Positions 34,598 through 48,686 of a DNA stretch of 64,000 nucleotides are shown here, in pieces. The first letter of the stretch is position 1; the number at the start of each line of letters is the position of its first letter. The stretch lies in contig JAOWBW010000145.1 in the NCBI GenBank assembly GCA_026119855.1, positions 1,730,801-1,794,800 of the forward strand, in the 5' to 3' direction. This stretch comes from Campanula takesimana (taxonomy: Eukaryota; Streptophyta; Magnoliopsida; Asterales; Campanulaceae). The notes beneath the pieces were generated by a model. The model had not been told where the DNA came from. It searched no databases and was given only the letters and a program-made list of their open reading frames with translations. Both the position numbers and the translations under genes were made by a program.

Positions 34598-35278
34598 TAG
34601 GGATGGCAATTCATCCGTACCCGGCCCGAACCCAAAGCAAACCGACCCGAAAAAATCGGGTTTGATAAGCAATTTCCTGAACCCGTCGGGTCTGCGTTCG
34701 GGTCTACACAATAACCCGTCACTACCCGACCTATACATCAGTTTATGTGCATTGTTGCTGTAAATTTAATACCCCTATATCCTTCTTTTATTACAAAATT
34801 ATCTGCCATATAAATAACACATCACGCATCTTCTTCTTTATTTCTAGCTTTAGCGCCGCTCGAGTTGTTCTGATGCAAATTGCGACCCCTCCGTCTTCAA
34901 CCTAGTAGCGGCTTCCTCCGTCCTTGACCGACGCCAACATCCTTCTTCTCTGGCAAAAGTCTTCCTCTCTGACGGCGTACTCTTTCTGTCCTTTTCGATT
35001 ATAAGTAAATCTCTCTCTCTCTCTCTCTCTCCCTCACTATCTATTTTCAACCTTGTCTTTCTTTCTGTCAGTCCAAGTCCCTCTACTGCTTTGTCTTTTT
35101 TTCTTGTTGTTTTGCTTTTGTTTCTTGGATTTTCAATTTCAACACCAACACCAATCTTCCTCTCCGGCGCTGATGTGTCACGGGTTTGCAACACCTCGGG
35201 CCGGGCGGGTTCGGTATAGGGGAATGACTTTCCGGGTCGGGCTCGGTTTTGGTCAACGCCGACCCGTTGCCTTCCCTA
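34598..35278. mobile_element. Non-autonomous hAT, 681 bp, perfect 8-bp duplication
   Basis: Ends TAGGGATGGCAA and TTGCCTTCCCTA. GTTATAAC flanks both sides (34590-34597, 35279-35286). The terminal regions are rich in ACCCG and CGGGT words. The interior includes (CT)n at about 35010-35032 and no recognisable gene. Confidence 0.85.
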
Positions 35279-35286
35279 GTTATAAC

Positions 35287-36843
35287 GCTCTCAATAATCA
35301 AGCGATCTCCGCGTTTGCAGTATATTGTTTGATACATAATCCAAGTACATAAATAAAGTTGAGGAGGAATTTTAGGCTCGTATCACTCTATAGGCAAGAT
35401 TTATTATTGAAGGAAGACCATTAATAGTAAAGTTGGAAAGTGGAGGATGCAAGGAATGTGAAGAAGTAACAAATTCAAAGTAGGTTAGCTTTGCTAATCA
35501 CTTAAAGTATACTATATACTTAGCGTTCATTTGGGGAAACAAGAATAATTAACATCCAAGTTAAATTACAACCCAACTAATCTCCATCTAATCACTCAGT
35601 TAGCGAATCTAATGCTCCAATTATCAAGTTTGGTTCTCTATCTATTTCAAGTCAAAATCACTTAAACACATGATAAATGATGGGAGAAAATGGTCCCTTC
35701 AACTATACCAATTATAGCAACGAGGTCCTCTGTATTTTTAATTGATTATAATTCACGAAACTTCCAATTTTTTTACGCAGATATATTTAGAGTAGTATTA
35801 AATAAAAGTTTTGTTTAATTTATCATTATAACACCTTGAGATTTTATAAGTTACGATTATATATAGCCAACAAACATAAACACTTGTCCTCTCAAATAAA
35901 ACATGTGAGGAACGAACTAATACACGTCAATTTTTGTTAAATTTTAGATAATTAGTAGTAAAGTTAAGAGTTAAATGTGTCTTATTAGTTGTGATAAACT
36001 CTGCAATAATGTATTATACTTCAGGACTCTATATCGAATAAAAAAATTGGCCTACATAACTTTTTTTGTTCAACTTTGACCTATAGAAAAAATGTACTAC
36101 GTTCTTTAACGGGATTCGAACTCATAACTTCCACATGAAAAACTAATATCAGATACCGTTTAAACTAGAGCTCTTTGATAAATGTGTCAGTCATATTATA
36201 TTAGTTTAACCCTTTGAAGAGAATATTGATATTTTCATATTCATATAACTTTAGGTTATAATGATAGTTATCATCAACATTACAAGAAACATAAAGTAAA
36301 GCTTAGAATGATGCCTAGAGTAAAACAAGATAATACAATAAATTATGCAGGAAAAAAAAATTAAAAAAATTAAGGCAAATAAATAAGGTAGTGGGCATCA
36401 TCTTTATGTCAAAACAACAAGTCTTAAATTAAATTGATATCTCAACTCTTTTTTTTAAGACTTTAACCAACCATGTCAAAGGGAAAAAAAAGTCTCATCT
36501 TTATATTAAATGTATCTATCCGTTTCAGTGTCACTTTTAGGTGGTCCATCATCTGGCTAAAGTGATTGTTCCCAATAACCATGATATGGGTCACAATCAT
36601 GAACCGAACCGCTATTGCTCTTCCATTATACGTGAACCATTGGTATTTAAAATGATATTTACATTAATTTTCATAAAAAAAAAGATAAGAAAATATTATC
36701 TTTTAAGTAATTAATTAACATGCTCCACTATCCCTTCTTATTATAAGACTTATCATTTTTTCTTATCATTTATGTGTCTTATTATGTTGTTTATCATATT
36801 TTGTGTCCGAATGATATAGCGTTATAAATTATTAAAGCTGACA
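35287..36843. other. AT-rich intergenic DNA, mostly featureless
   Basis: No exon or intact element is recognised. On the minus strand at 36180-36085, TAGTTTAAACGGTATCT and GAGTTCGAATCCCG resemble A and B boxes of a tRNA-derived SINE, with no tail seen. Confidence 0.4.
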
Positions 36844-36851
36844 ATATGAAG

Positions 36852-37564
36852 TAGAGCCGTCAATTCGGGACAACGGGACGGGATGGGACAGGACAAAACT
36901 ATGATGTCCCGCAAACTATACGGGACGGGACGGGACGTCCCAAATTTACCCCGGGACTGAAATTCTCCATCCCATCTCAAATCACATTGGGACGCAGGAC
37001 AATGTGGGACAAATACGGGATAAATTGACGCGATCACCCGATCACAAAAACTGGTGATTTTTCAAGTTGAAGTGAGCATATCACATTTTCTGTTAGTCTT
37101 TTGGCACCCCAGTACACAAGAAACAAAAGACCCAAGTTGGTCTTCCCATTCTCTGTTGTGTCTTCTTCTTTCCCTTGTGCTCAGTCTCACTTTTCTCTCC
37201 TTTTGTCTTCGTTCTAATCCTTTTTCTTGCAGGTGATTTGTGCTTTTACGTCATACTTTAATTTACAAAAATAAACTTCAAAGACAAATGCTTCTGATGT
37301 ACTTAGAATTTAAAATGATGATAGAAGACGTGTAGATTAACTGATGTTGGGCTTTGATTGCTTGGGCTTGGGTCGGAAATTAGGATTGGGCCTAAAGTTT
37401 CACAAAAATACGGGACGTTCCGTCTCATCCCGTCCCGTCCCGCGTTGTGTCCCATCTCAAACGGGATGTCCCGAAAAGTCCCGCATTTTTCGGGATTAGA
37501 ATATATTGTCCCGTCCCGTCCCGTCTCATATATATAGCGGGACGGTCCCGAATTGACGGCTCTA
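36852..37564. mobile_element. Non-autonomous hAT, 713 bp, perfect 8-bp duplication
   Basis: The perfect 20-bp TIR TAGAGCCGTCAATTCGGGAC occurs at both ends. ATATGAAG flanks both sides (36844-36851, 37565-37572). Subterminal arrays of GGGACGG/CCGTCCC lie inside both ends. Confidence 0.9.
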
Positions 37565-37572
37565 ATATGAAG

Positions 37573-38360
37573 TATCAAAAATACTGCAATATCAGTAGAT
37601 CGCTAATAGCATTTAATTGATATGCAAAACTCATACTCTTTCTTCCCTCTCTTTGCATTTACTTACCTCGTAGGCAGTATGCCTCATCAGGTCGTCTCAA
37701 CTTTATCGAGGCAACAATGGCCGTCTCGTCACATGTATGCTGCTTACGCATAAGGGTCGCCCATGAAATCGTAATGCTCGGCTCCGTGCTTCAGTCCCCG
37801 AAGTACAATACAAAAAAAAATGATATATATTTTATGTGTTCGTGAAAATTGGATTTCTAATACTAATCTAGTAAGCTTCGTGGAGGAAATATATAACAAA
37901 TCTATAATTGACGCTTTAATATATACTCCTCCATATACGCATTCCCTCTTAATTGCAACTATATGCTTCACAAGAATTTAAAAAAATTGTTAGTTAAGTG
38001 GTTGTTGTGAGTTGTAGTATGAAAAATAAAATAAGAGAGAGAAACTGAGGTTAAGAATATAATCATATATATTGAGTGAATAAAATATTTTAAGTGAAAG
38101 TGAGTTTCATTGAATAAAGATGTATTAAAAAAATCTCATTTTAAAAGTTTGTAGTTTGTAATGAGACACTTAAAAGGGTAATATATGTAGTGGTAAATGG
38201 GGCGAAGAGAATACTTTCTAATTGTTATTCCATCTTTAATAGGACTTCTTTATTAAAGAAAAGTGTTAGTTAACTTATTTGAATTTTAACTATACTTTAA
38301 TTTTTTTTATGTAAATCAAAAACTTATTATTAATTTATCATAATATATAAAATTATACCA
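37573..38360. other. Intergenic DNA with a degraded Stowaway-like stretch
   Basis: 37922-38215 begins CTCCTCCATATACGCATTCC and ends near GCGAAGAGAATACTTT. It resembles Stowaway interiors elsewhere (TTGTTGTGAGT). No gene is seen. Confidence 0.3.
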
Positions 38361-38369
38361 ATTTTTGGT

Positions 38370-40877
38370 CTCCTGTGAGAACAACATATACCCGCCTCAT
38401 AATAAAGACGGGTCATTTGGACCCATGACCAGAGCATAATTTTTTAAATTTTTTTGTGTGTTTTTTTTGCCATAAAAAATAATATTTACTATAACTAAAT
38501 GTAACAATTGTGTTACTTATATGTAACATTGTTTATAAGTAAATGTAACACCTGTTTTTTTTGTTTTTTTTTTTAAATGTCAATTTTTACTCATCTTTTA
38601 ACTGTAATATTAACTATAATTACGTGTAACACTAACACTAACTAAATGTAATTGTCTTTATATTGAAATGTAATAGTGTTTTTGCAGAATAAAAGAACTA
38701 GAGTTGTTGTTTTTTTTAATAAAATAACATTTAAAAAATAACAATTTATACACATGAATGTAGTTGTTTGTACAAGTAAATGTAACATTTTTACGGCGTG
38801 GACATCGTAACAAAAAAGAAGTAAATGTAACACTTTGGTAGACAAAATTGTAAATCACTATTATACATAAATACTTTTACATGTATCATGTCATCATGAT
38901 AAAATTGTACCAATTGTATCTTATTATTTGAAAACATATGAACACTACAAGAAAAACCATAAATAAAGGCACTCAATAGTGCCACTTTTGTTTATTTCAG
39001 TGGCATTTTAAGGTCAGTGGCACTACATAACCAATGTCACCTTTAGGGGTGCCACGCTAGATATGAATGCCACTACGATAATCTATTAGTGTCATGTTAC
39101 ATGAATGCCACAATTTTTAGTGTCATTTTATCTAAATGCCACTAATGAATCTATTGGTGTCATTTTGACATGTTACTATTATGCGTCAATAGCGTCATTG
39201 TCGGTGCCATTTCTAACCATTCAAATGCCACTGTCCAAGAATATTTTGATAATAAATAATGCCACAAATTATTTTTCATTTAAATAAAAATTTGAATAAT
39301 ACAATATGTTTTATATCCAATTATATACCTTAATACCCTATTGTAAACACAAAAACCATAAATCACAATAGATAATATTAAAAAAAAATGAAGTAATGAA
39401 TAATTTCTATTGCCTCAATAAAATGCAAGAATTTGATGATAATATAAATTATCTTTTTCATATACTTCATTCACATTCAAAAAAAAAAAAAAACCAAACT
39501 ACAAACTCGTGTGCTGATCACCAAATATTTGGTGTCTAGCATCTTAATCCTAACTAATTTCTCCAATTCAAATTTCGTCATGAGCTCCAGCTTCATCACT
39601 CTCATTGAAGCCACCCCAACACTACTCTTTCTTGTTCTGAAGCTAACTCATGTACCTAAAATTGGAGGTTAATATTGTAAAAAAAATTGGGAGAATATGA
39701 AACTGAAATCGGATATTGGGCAAAAAGGATTTGACTTACATGAGAAATTAGGGATGCTACTGCGCCTAATTTTAGGTAGAAGCTTGAAGTCTTTAACCAA
39801 TACTTGGGAAAATGGGTAACTTGTCGGAGAGAGGCAGTGGTGCAGGAACCATACGCAGGAACCGTGTATGGGGTATGAGGGTTCGGTGTTTACGAGTTGG
39901 GGTGGCTGGAAGGAGGGATGTTGATTAATGGTGGCGAGTGGAGTCAACGAAGGAGAAGAGCGAATGAGAGAAAGGTGAAGAGAGGCGGCAACATATGATG
40001 AACGGGTGATAGTCTGGAGATTTCATATTGATATAAAGAGACGATTAGGGTTTGAAGGGATTAATTGTTTGACTCAATAACAAATTTGGAACGAGTCTGA
40101 TATTCCCAATTAATTAAGTTAATTAAATATATACAATTATTTTGTTCTTTCTAATAAAAATTCTTTTATTCCTTTCAAATATTAATAATTGAGTTTTTAA
40201 ATATATCAATTCAATTTTATATTTATAATTTGAACTTGTTATGTCATTTTCATAATCACATGCCACCAAATTTAAAACTACAACGAGATTATAAACAAAT
40301 GACACTAATATTTAAATTAGTTACACTTTTTTTAGTGTCATTATCTTGGATGCCACTCATACGTATTTTATAGTGTCATTTGTTGTAAATGACACTGAAG
40401 TTAAATATATAGTGTCATTTTCTCACTAAATGATCTAATGCCACTATTTACCAAATGACACTATACATACATCTAGTGTCATTTATATACATAACGCCAC
40501 TAACTTAGTGCCACTAATTGACATTTTTCTTGTAGTGGAATATAGTCATTATACAAGTAAACGTAACAGTTTTTGACAAAATGTAATACTTTTTTATTAA
40601 AATGTAACATATTACTTAAAAAATGTAACACTTTACACTTTGGTAAAAGGAAATATAGTCTAATTTTTTTTATGTAATAGTGTTAAATTCGTTTATAGAA
40701 ATTGCACTTTCTTATTTTTACAATGTTACTAAAACAAGTGTTTTTAATTCTAATGTGTAAAAGATTGAACTATTACTTTTCTATACATATGCATTACATT
40801 TATGTATAAACATTGTTAAATATAAGTAACATGTTTGTTACATTTAGTTATAGTAAGTATTACTTTTAGCAAACAAA

Positions 40878-40930
<53 letters not shown>
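38370..40930. repeat. Third GTAAC/GTTAC motif-array element, split by a CACTA element
   Basis: Left part 38370-38942 and right part 40538-40875, once the CACTA insertion and its duplication are removed. Both parts match, in reverse complement, the element at 21440-22640. CCCGCCTCATAATAAAGACG and GACCCATGACC lie at its left, as in the 21.4-kb copy. Confidence 0.65.
38943..40537. mobile_element. Non-autonomous CACTA (En/Spm) element, 1595 bp
   Basis: Begins CACTACAAGAAAAA and ends TTTTTCTTGTAGTG, with GAA duplicated on both sides (38940-38942, 40538-40540). Both subterminal regions are full of AGTGCCACT and AGTGTCATTT words in both orientations, as expected for transposase-binding repeats. The interior (39500-40080) has a minus-strand open frame without recognised domains and no transposase. 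Confidence 0.92.

Positions 40931-40946
<16 letters not shown>
40877..40946. repeat. Compound microsatellite (CA)n(TA)n(GA)n
   Basis: Three adjoining dinucleotide runs without interruption, at the right edge of the third motif-array element. Confidence 0.9.
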
Positions 40947-42056
40947 ATTTCGATGTCATGTGACAACTTTTAGGTGGAGCGCGAGTTAAGATCTTTTACT
41001 TTGTGCAAAATAGCTCATAATTACTCCCAAATCTTCTATATAATATATAAAAGCAGAAACATTTCCAGGCCTCACAGCGCGCCACGTGGAATTCCACGTC
41101 ATAAAGCCACGTGGCAGCCTGTGATTGGTACCTTCATAAGATGGGAAAGAAGATTTGATTTTCGAAAAATATCTATTATTTTGAAAATTTAATAAATCTA
41201 GGAATTTCTTTAACCCTACCCAATCAGATTCAGTCCATTGTTTTAGCCATATTTAACGTATTTCCGGTTTGATAAGTTTGGCACAACAGATGGAGAGCTT
41301 TCCTACAACTTTAAAATTAAAATTAAACTGATATTTGATGTTTATTTAAAATTTGAAATGAATTTGGTAGGGTGGAATCTGTTAAATACAGGTAATCATT
41401 TTGATAGTTTTAAGGAGGATTTGGTGAATTAAACCATGAGGATATTTGGCATTTTTTAAAATTTAAACCCATTAGCAACAATAATAAAAGAGATAATGAT
41501 ATATTTTCATTTAAAGATAAGAGATAAAGTCTCTACCATAATTTTATTCGAAAAATATACTTAATTATGGTTTTACATCCCTTCCGTCTCCCTCCCTGAG
41601 TTCTCTTTCGTAGGACATTACGGTTTTATAACCTCTCCCACTTTTGAGTTCTTCCTCTCAAAATTTAGATTCGACATGCATTTGTTTCATTATTTCAGGT
41701 ACTGATTATGATTAATTATCTATTTACAATATTTTAGTTTGAATCAATATATTCCAATTTCTTAAAATGATTTTTTTAGTCTGTTATTTCATATTTTGCT
41801 TTATGTTAAACCAAAATGATCTCATACAACAACATGAAATTGCCGTGGATCTAAATTTTGGTTAGTTGTTTAGCTACTCCATTGATTCATGTCATTTTGG
41901 ATTTCTTAGATAAATCACTCACAAAAAAATTCCTTATGTACATATATGGTTTAGAATGTCAATGTATCATTTTTCTAAACAAAGTTAAAGTTATATAAAA
42001 GCTACATAAGTTTACGAGATTGGCATAGCATATTTTATATTCTCTCAAATAATATA

Positions 42057-42235
42057 CTCCCTCCGTCTCAAAATGATTTTCTCATTCGACTATTCAAACT
42101 TTTTAAGTATATGAACACTTGCTTCACTATCCATGTTTTGTTTATGCACTTTTAAGACCAAAATGTAGAAACATGAAGAACTTTTTGGGACAATGAGAAA
42201 TGACAAATAGGAAGATCATTTTGGGACGGAGGGAG
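42057..42235. mobile_element. Stowaway-type MITE, 179 bp
   Basis: CTCCCTCCGTCTCAAAATGA and TCATTTTGGGACGGAGGGAG inverted ends, flanked by TA. It is nested in the plus-strand Helitron. Confidence 0.88.
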
Positions 42236-43400
42236 TATATGTGGGCTTTTCTTGTCTTTTCTTTTTTCCTTAATTTTTCTTATTACTATTCAAATTCAAA
42301 TATCAAACTAGAACCGACTCAAAAATAATTATAAATTACAAAAAATCATAATAATAAGGGAACGAGACCATTTATATTATTTACATAAAATAAACCTAAG
42401 CTAACAACTTTCATAAGATTTGGTCTTACGAAAAACGCGTTTTTCTTTAAGCTAATGAAAAATGTGTTTTTCCGAAGCGCTGCCAGTTTTAATTCACGCG
42501 TTTTTTACTAGATTTTCACCTTTCATAATAATGAGGAAAGTAATAAAAAGAATTTAAGGTTCAAAAATTAATTAGTACTTCAGTCCTAAAACAAATATCT
42601 TAAATACCTTTAATTTGAAATTTGAATAGTATAGCAGTTGACTGATTTATATCCCGATTTTCTATCCTAATTTATATCCCAAATTCCTAACTTTATATAA
42701 CCAGAGTTTAAAATAATTTGAACTTTTGATAATGCAAAAAATATACTGTATATTAAGGAAAAGACTTCACAATTTATTTCTATCCTAATTTAAACCTCAA
42801 TTTAAAATTGTTTGAAATTGCAATTCCATCTATCTATATATATCTATACTCTGTATAATGATTATATTAAATTAATAGTTAATTTGAAATTTGAATATCA
42901 CAGAAGTTGACTCATTTAATCCGTTAAAGAATTACTATTTGAATACCAATGTTTTAATTATTGAATATGATAAGAGTTGACTCATTTGAAAGGTTCACCA
43001 ATCTTTGAAATGGAATGATACATAACATTATTACTATGATCAAATATCACTTAAGACTTTTAATCTGTCAAAATAAATGACTAAATTTATTTTTGCTTAA
43101 TAAAATTTATCTATTTTTAGAAGCACATGCATATAAACACTATAGGTAATTATTAGTACGGTGCAAGATTAAGTTAAAAATGATAATTAAAATTTAATTT
43201 CACTTATTTCATTAATATATAGACACGTTGATTTTAATTTTTTTTTTACTTTTGAAAAACCTTGAACATCACTTAAGAACGAAATTAGTAGGTGATATGA
43301 AAAGTTCATGGCTTGAGGTCACCGGAATCCCAATTATTGTTTGGACAAAAGAAACATTCTGCAACAATGCGTCAATTTAGAGGAAAACGAAAACATAAGG

Positions 43401-44681
43401 TGGGAAAATATATAAATATACCCCTGTACTTAGCTTAAGGATGCACATATGCCCTTATACAAATTAATTGCCATATTTTCCCTTGTACTCAAGAATAATG
43501 TGTGGAAATTCGGCCACCGTCATCTTTCCGTCCAAAACTTAACAGAAATGATGACTAGGTGTATGAGTTGGATATTTGAATTGCGGATGTGGAAAAAAAT
43601 AGCCCACGACTAGGAAGAATTGTTGATGTGGAATTTTTAGGGTATCAAATAGAGTTTGTTAAAATAAAGGGGTTAGCATGAAACTATTAAAAACCCTAAT
43701 ACTAATACTCAGTCGCCAGTCCAAAACAATCATCCGTCCCCCTCCCTCTCTCCTCCGACCCACCACCACCGGTCAAACCCTTACAATCATCTTCCCCAGC
43801 ATCTCCTCCCCTCTTTTTTGATCTCCCTTTCTTTTTGTTTATTCCCCATTTGGCCGTTCGATCATTCCCAATCCTAGGAACTCCATAGATTCCGGTCAAG
43901 TTTTTTATAATCCGGCGAACACCATCGCCCTCAACAAGATCTGGACTCGAAAAATCATCTTTGGACGAGTACCATCTCCCTCAACAAGATCTGGGCTTTA
44001 AAATCATCTTCGACTGCCATTTAATTCCAACTCCAGTTCATCTTTTCGTCGGCTCCCTCAACAAGATCTAGACTTTCTTTTTTTATTTTCTTTTTATTAA
44101 ACAATCTTGGCTTTGATATGGGATTTGGTATTTGGAATTTGAAATTTGGAATTTTTCAGATCTGTGTTGGCTTGTGATTTATCTTAATTTGTCAATTTAT
44201 TCAACTTTGTGTTGTAATTTTTGTTAGTAGGGTTTATTTTGGTGGTGGTGACTGATTTTAGTGGTGATGGTGGTGATGGTGGTGTTGGTTTTGGAGATGA
44301 CGGGAGTGAGGATGATTAAGAAGATTTGAGAAATTTTAACTAACTTGCTAACTGAAGTGGCAAAGAAAATGTTATTTCATTAATTATCTAACGGAAATGT
44401 TAGCTATTTAACAAACATTGACTTTATGTATCAAAACGACGTAGTTTTGAACCCCTCATACTCAAGAAATTCCACTTGGGCCATTTTTATCCACATAGTC
44501 AATTTTACTTGCCAACTAGGATGCCCAGTCAGCAATTCCGTTAGGATTTGGACGGAAAGATGACGGTATCCAAATATCCACTCATTTTTCTTAAATACGG
44601 GGGCTAATATGGCAATTAACTCGTATAAGGGGATATCTGCATCCTTGACCTAAGTACAGGGGCATATTTGTATATTTCCCC
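43401..44681. mobile_element. Non-autonomous MULE with long TIRs, about 1.28 kb
   Basis: The left end (GGGAAAATATATAAATATAC) and reverse-complemented right end (GGGGAAATATACAAATATGC) stay similar for more than 100 bp, including ACCGTCATCTTTCCGTCC. AACATAAGG and AACATAAAG flank it, a 9-bp duplication with one mismatch. The interior has a C-rich leader-like stretch and three CCCTCAACAAGATCT copies. No recognisable gene. Confidence 0.8.
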
Positions 44682-45734
44682 AACATAAAGCAAATGGTGC
44701 TACAACTAGAATCAAATCAATTAAATAAAATGTTGTGCTTCATGTGAATGGTGCTATATTCAGTCTTGAAAACAATTACTCATTCTCACGCAAAAAAATA
44801 TTATAGTTTTTTTCATGTATTATTAATTAAAATTTTAATAATCTTATGACCATAAATAAACTTTATTAAAGAATTTCAGGCATAAAATTAAACAAATAGT
44901 GATAGTTTAATCGAAGTATCTACAATCAATATAAGTTAATGTAATAATAATATATTAAATGTTTTATTCTATTCCTATGGCTCACAATGTGGAATTCCAT
45001 TTAGCACATGCGATCTTAGTTAGAATTTCACATACTTATTTCCAAATTCACAACATAAGATTGTTAAATTTTGGATGAAAACTTGATGTGTGTCATATTT
45101 ACATTGAAAAATGTGAATCTAAACATATAGTCATAAGAAGTTGACTTTAAAAATATATTTGAAGAAGGAATACATAACTCAAAACATTTTCTCATCTACT
45201 TCAATATCTCTCACAGCCTTTCAAGGGATTTGAAAAAATGGTTGATGAGAATAACTTTTATACAAAATTTGTAGAATGACTATAAGAGGTGGGTAAGTAT
45301 AAAAGTCTAATTATTTAAATCTTGGTTTAACTATAAGTATTACTTTTTAATTTTAAGCAACATTTGTGAGATTAATAGATGAGCTAGACAAGGATTTGAA
45401 AAATAAAATTATTTACTAAAGAGCGTGAATAAGAATAGGCTTGAAGAGCCTTACTTTTGGTAATATGGGAAACGCTAAGGCTAGAAAAATAATTTTATGC
45501 AAATCCAATTTCAGACTATCTTTCTGATTTGTGAGACACGATTCATAGTATAAACATTGTTAAAGACAAAGTTTAATGGTTTACTAGCTACATTGATAAG
45601 ATTTTTTTGATTTCACATAGAATGGCTATATTTGTTTTTTTATTATGTAAAATAAGCACAAACGTATTGTCTTTACACCGTGACAATTATATGGGTTAGT
45701 TAAGGAAACAAAACAAACTACCATGGTGGGGATG

Positions 45735-47190
45735 AAAGTACAAGTTGTGCTAATATTAGATGAAATGTCATATGACGTTCATGAAATGAAGACTGAGCAC
45801 TAGAGATTACATAAATGTTTGACTGAAGAACAAATGATGGTTTATGAAAAGATTATGACTGTTGTTGATAGAGGGCGATGGTGGAGTGTTCTTTTTGTAT
45901 GGGTATGGTGGCACGAGGACGGCTTTCATATGAAAGACTTTGTGCTCGGCCTTGCGAAGCAAGAAGGATATAGTTCTTCCGGTGGCTTCTACCGGTATTG
46001 CTTTGTTGCTTCTTTCGAGGGGTAGGACTTCTCACTCCCGATTTGGAATACCTATCCAAATTGATGAAAGCTCAACTTGCAACAAGATTGAGCCTGGTTC
46101 TGATATGTGAGATCTCCTAAAGAAAACAAAGCTCATTTAGGATGAGGCTCCAATGACCCACAAGGAGCTTAAGGGACATTATGCGTACTTATGATGGTCG
46201 ATGCTTTGATAAACCCTTCGGTGGATTAGTTTTTGTGTTTGGAGGAGATTTCAAACAAATATTGCCTGTTGTGCCTAAAGAAAGCCGACATGATATTGTA
46301 CATGCTACTATTAGTTCATCTAAACTTTGGAATTTGTGTGAGGTCCTAAAATTGACAAAAATAATATGAGATTGCAGGTAAATCATCTTATATCAAACTG
46401 TTAATATTTTACATTTCCCTATTGCAGTAATTAAATATTTTATCTCATTCATTGCCTAAATGTAGTTCGGTTCCTCTTCTTCTTCTGATGCTATAGAGAT
46501 CAAAAAATTTGCTGAATGGATATTACATGTAGGAGATAGGAATGCCGGTGAAGAAAATAATGAAGAAGTTGAATTAAGTTACTAGATAATTTTTTAATAA
46601 GAGATACAACTGATCCTATTGCAACTATCATTGAAAACACGTATCCTGACATATTACACAATATGCGTATTGATGTGTTTTTTTTTTCTTCAAGATAGAG
46701 CAGTTTTGGCACCAACTAATTAGATAGTAGATACTATCAATGATTATGTGATGTCATTATTGCCTGATGAATAAGTGTTGTATATGAGTTCAGATAGCAT
46801 TAGTAAGGAAGACGGAGATATTATTGGCCACGAGGATGTATTTTCAGTTGAGTTTCTTAATACTATTAAATTCTCAGGATTGCCAAACCATTTCATACGT
46901 CTGAAGGTTGGATGTATAGTAATACTGCTCAGAATGATGTTGAGGCAAGAATGCTTTATGGAAATAATACCAGATGAAGGTATTTGTGCCTAGAATGATG
47001 TGGAGCTCATCAGATTTGACAAAATTGCCTATCAAATTCCAACGTAGGCAGTTCCAACGTAGGCAATTCCCCTCTCTTTTGCCTTTTTACTCTCCATGTT
47101 TATGTCTAGAGCAAGCAAAATCCATTTATTCATATGAGATTCTTGGGCCGCTTTACTTTTACAGCGGCTACATTCCATGGGTATGTGGCC
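45735..47190 (+). pseudogene. Decayed Helitron Pif1-like helicase
   Basis: Several frames together recall the C-terminal helicase of plant Helitrons. CLTEEQMMVYEKIMT lies near 45820. A Walker A region has lost its GKT (the DNA reads close to GGVFFVYGYGG then a shift). GLVFVFGGDFKQILPVVP is intact near 46212-46265. SVEFLNTIKFSGLPNHF is at about 46850 and LPIKFQRRQFP near 47030. Stops and shifts separate these blocks, so no working helicase can be made. Confidence 0.8.
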
Positions 47191-47391
47191 TTCAGTAGAA
47201 ACATCATCAATTGAATTATGGTGGATTACTTATTGAACTTTCATTTTGTTGTTTTACGCATTCAATTTGCAATTCACTTTCTTGATTTGTTTATTCTTTT
47301 ACCATTGCATCTATATGTAGGGTTTAAGATGCAATGTAAAGATACTACAAGATTGCCTCTTTCATTTCATAAAATTCCACTCTGAATATTA

Positions 47392-47460
47392 CTCCCTCTG
47401 TCTTTTTAGTTTTTTCACACTTTGTCTAAAGCACAGGTTTGCTTAATTTCATGTCCAAAA
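47392..47460. mobile_element. Stowaway left arm only
   Basis: CTCCCTCTGTCTTTTTAGTT follows TA, and the internal CACACTTTGTCTAAAGCACAG matches other copies. No right arm was found. Confidence 0.45.
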
Positions 47461-47760
47461 TTTAGTTTCTAAATCGGTTTTTAACAGAAAATTTATCTTT
47501 TTTATTGACTATTTATTGATTCTATTCATAGATTTTGATTCCGTATCCAATTTGTTCATAGAGTTTATACAGATATTTGGATGTGTACGATGATTAACTG
47601 ATTCTGTTTAATCATCTGCATGTTCAGATTTCTATCTGTTTCTCGGGCTTTCTAAATTACATTGATCTGTTTATTTTTTGAATTAAATTCATGATTGATG
47701 ATATTTGTAGGTGAACGAATAAAGCACACATAAATCAATTTTGAGCCTTTATAAATAAAC

Positions 47761-48085
47761 ATGAGTTATCCCGATCCCCCGCCTCCACCTTATCCATTTA
47801 TGTTGCAACCATACTCCGGTGGCAGTGGTGGTGAATTATGGGCTTAGGATCCATTGAATAGTGACTACCTTGACTCCTTTACTTTTAAAGACTTAGAAGT
47901 TGATTCATATTCCATGTTTTATTGTCTTCTCCAATTGGCCTCCGCCGAATAAGGCTTCACATCATTCATGGTGTATGGATTTTAGTCCTGGAAGAGGATT
48001 CATGGCAATGGGTAATACTGCGGGACATGTGCTACCGTATAAATTGCATCATTATCATCAGGCTCATTTTCGAGTATCTTGGTGA
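47761..48085 (+). pseudogene. Possible captured coding fragment in the Helitron 3' part
   Basis: From ATG 47761 the frame reads MSYPDPPPPPYPFMLQPYSG and then meets a stop. Further open pieces with coding-like composition follow in shifted frames to 48085. I do not recognise the source. Helitrons often carry such fragments near the 3' end. Confidence 0.3.
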
Positions 48086-48648
48086 TTAGAATTAGTTTTG
48101 TATTTGTTTTATTCTCTTATGTTGGTGTAACATGGTAGACAATGTCCCTGACAGATGCTATTTTTATTTTTATTTTTGGTTAAACTATAATTTTATTTAA
48201 AAATAATAATAATCCAGTTATTATTATTTGAAATGGAAATGAATTTGTTTGGTTATGATCATACAATGATGTTAGTATTTCATGGATATTTGGTGTATAT
48301 GTATGATAGTTTGTCAATTGGATGTTTTGAATACCCTTTTCCTTAATTAGTTTAAAAGGAACTTCAATCATAGTGTTTAGATGTATTGAATACCTTTTTT
48401 CTTAATTAGTTAAGAAGAAATTTCAATCATACTGTTTCAGTGAGATGAAATGTATTAAGTATTAATAATATTGAGCTGTAGTGGATGAACAAATTAATGG
48501 AGCAACGAGAAACTCAATTTGAGTACTTATTGTAATGTGTGTATGTAATTATGTGTCGTAGACATTCGATGGCAACTACAGTCTCCTAGGGTCTATAAAT
48601 GAATCACCATTATTGAATTTATGGTAGCATTACACAGACTATACTATA

Positions 48649-48654
<6 letters not shown>

Positions 48655-48686
<32 letters not shown>

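Noticed and set aside
43702..43899. Minus-strand Gly/Lys-rich frame in the MULE
   Set aside because: It lies in a C-rich leader-like segment with no start context or domain.
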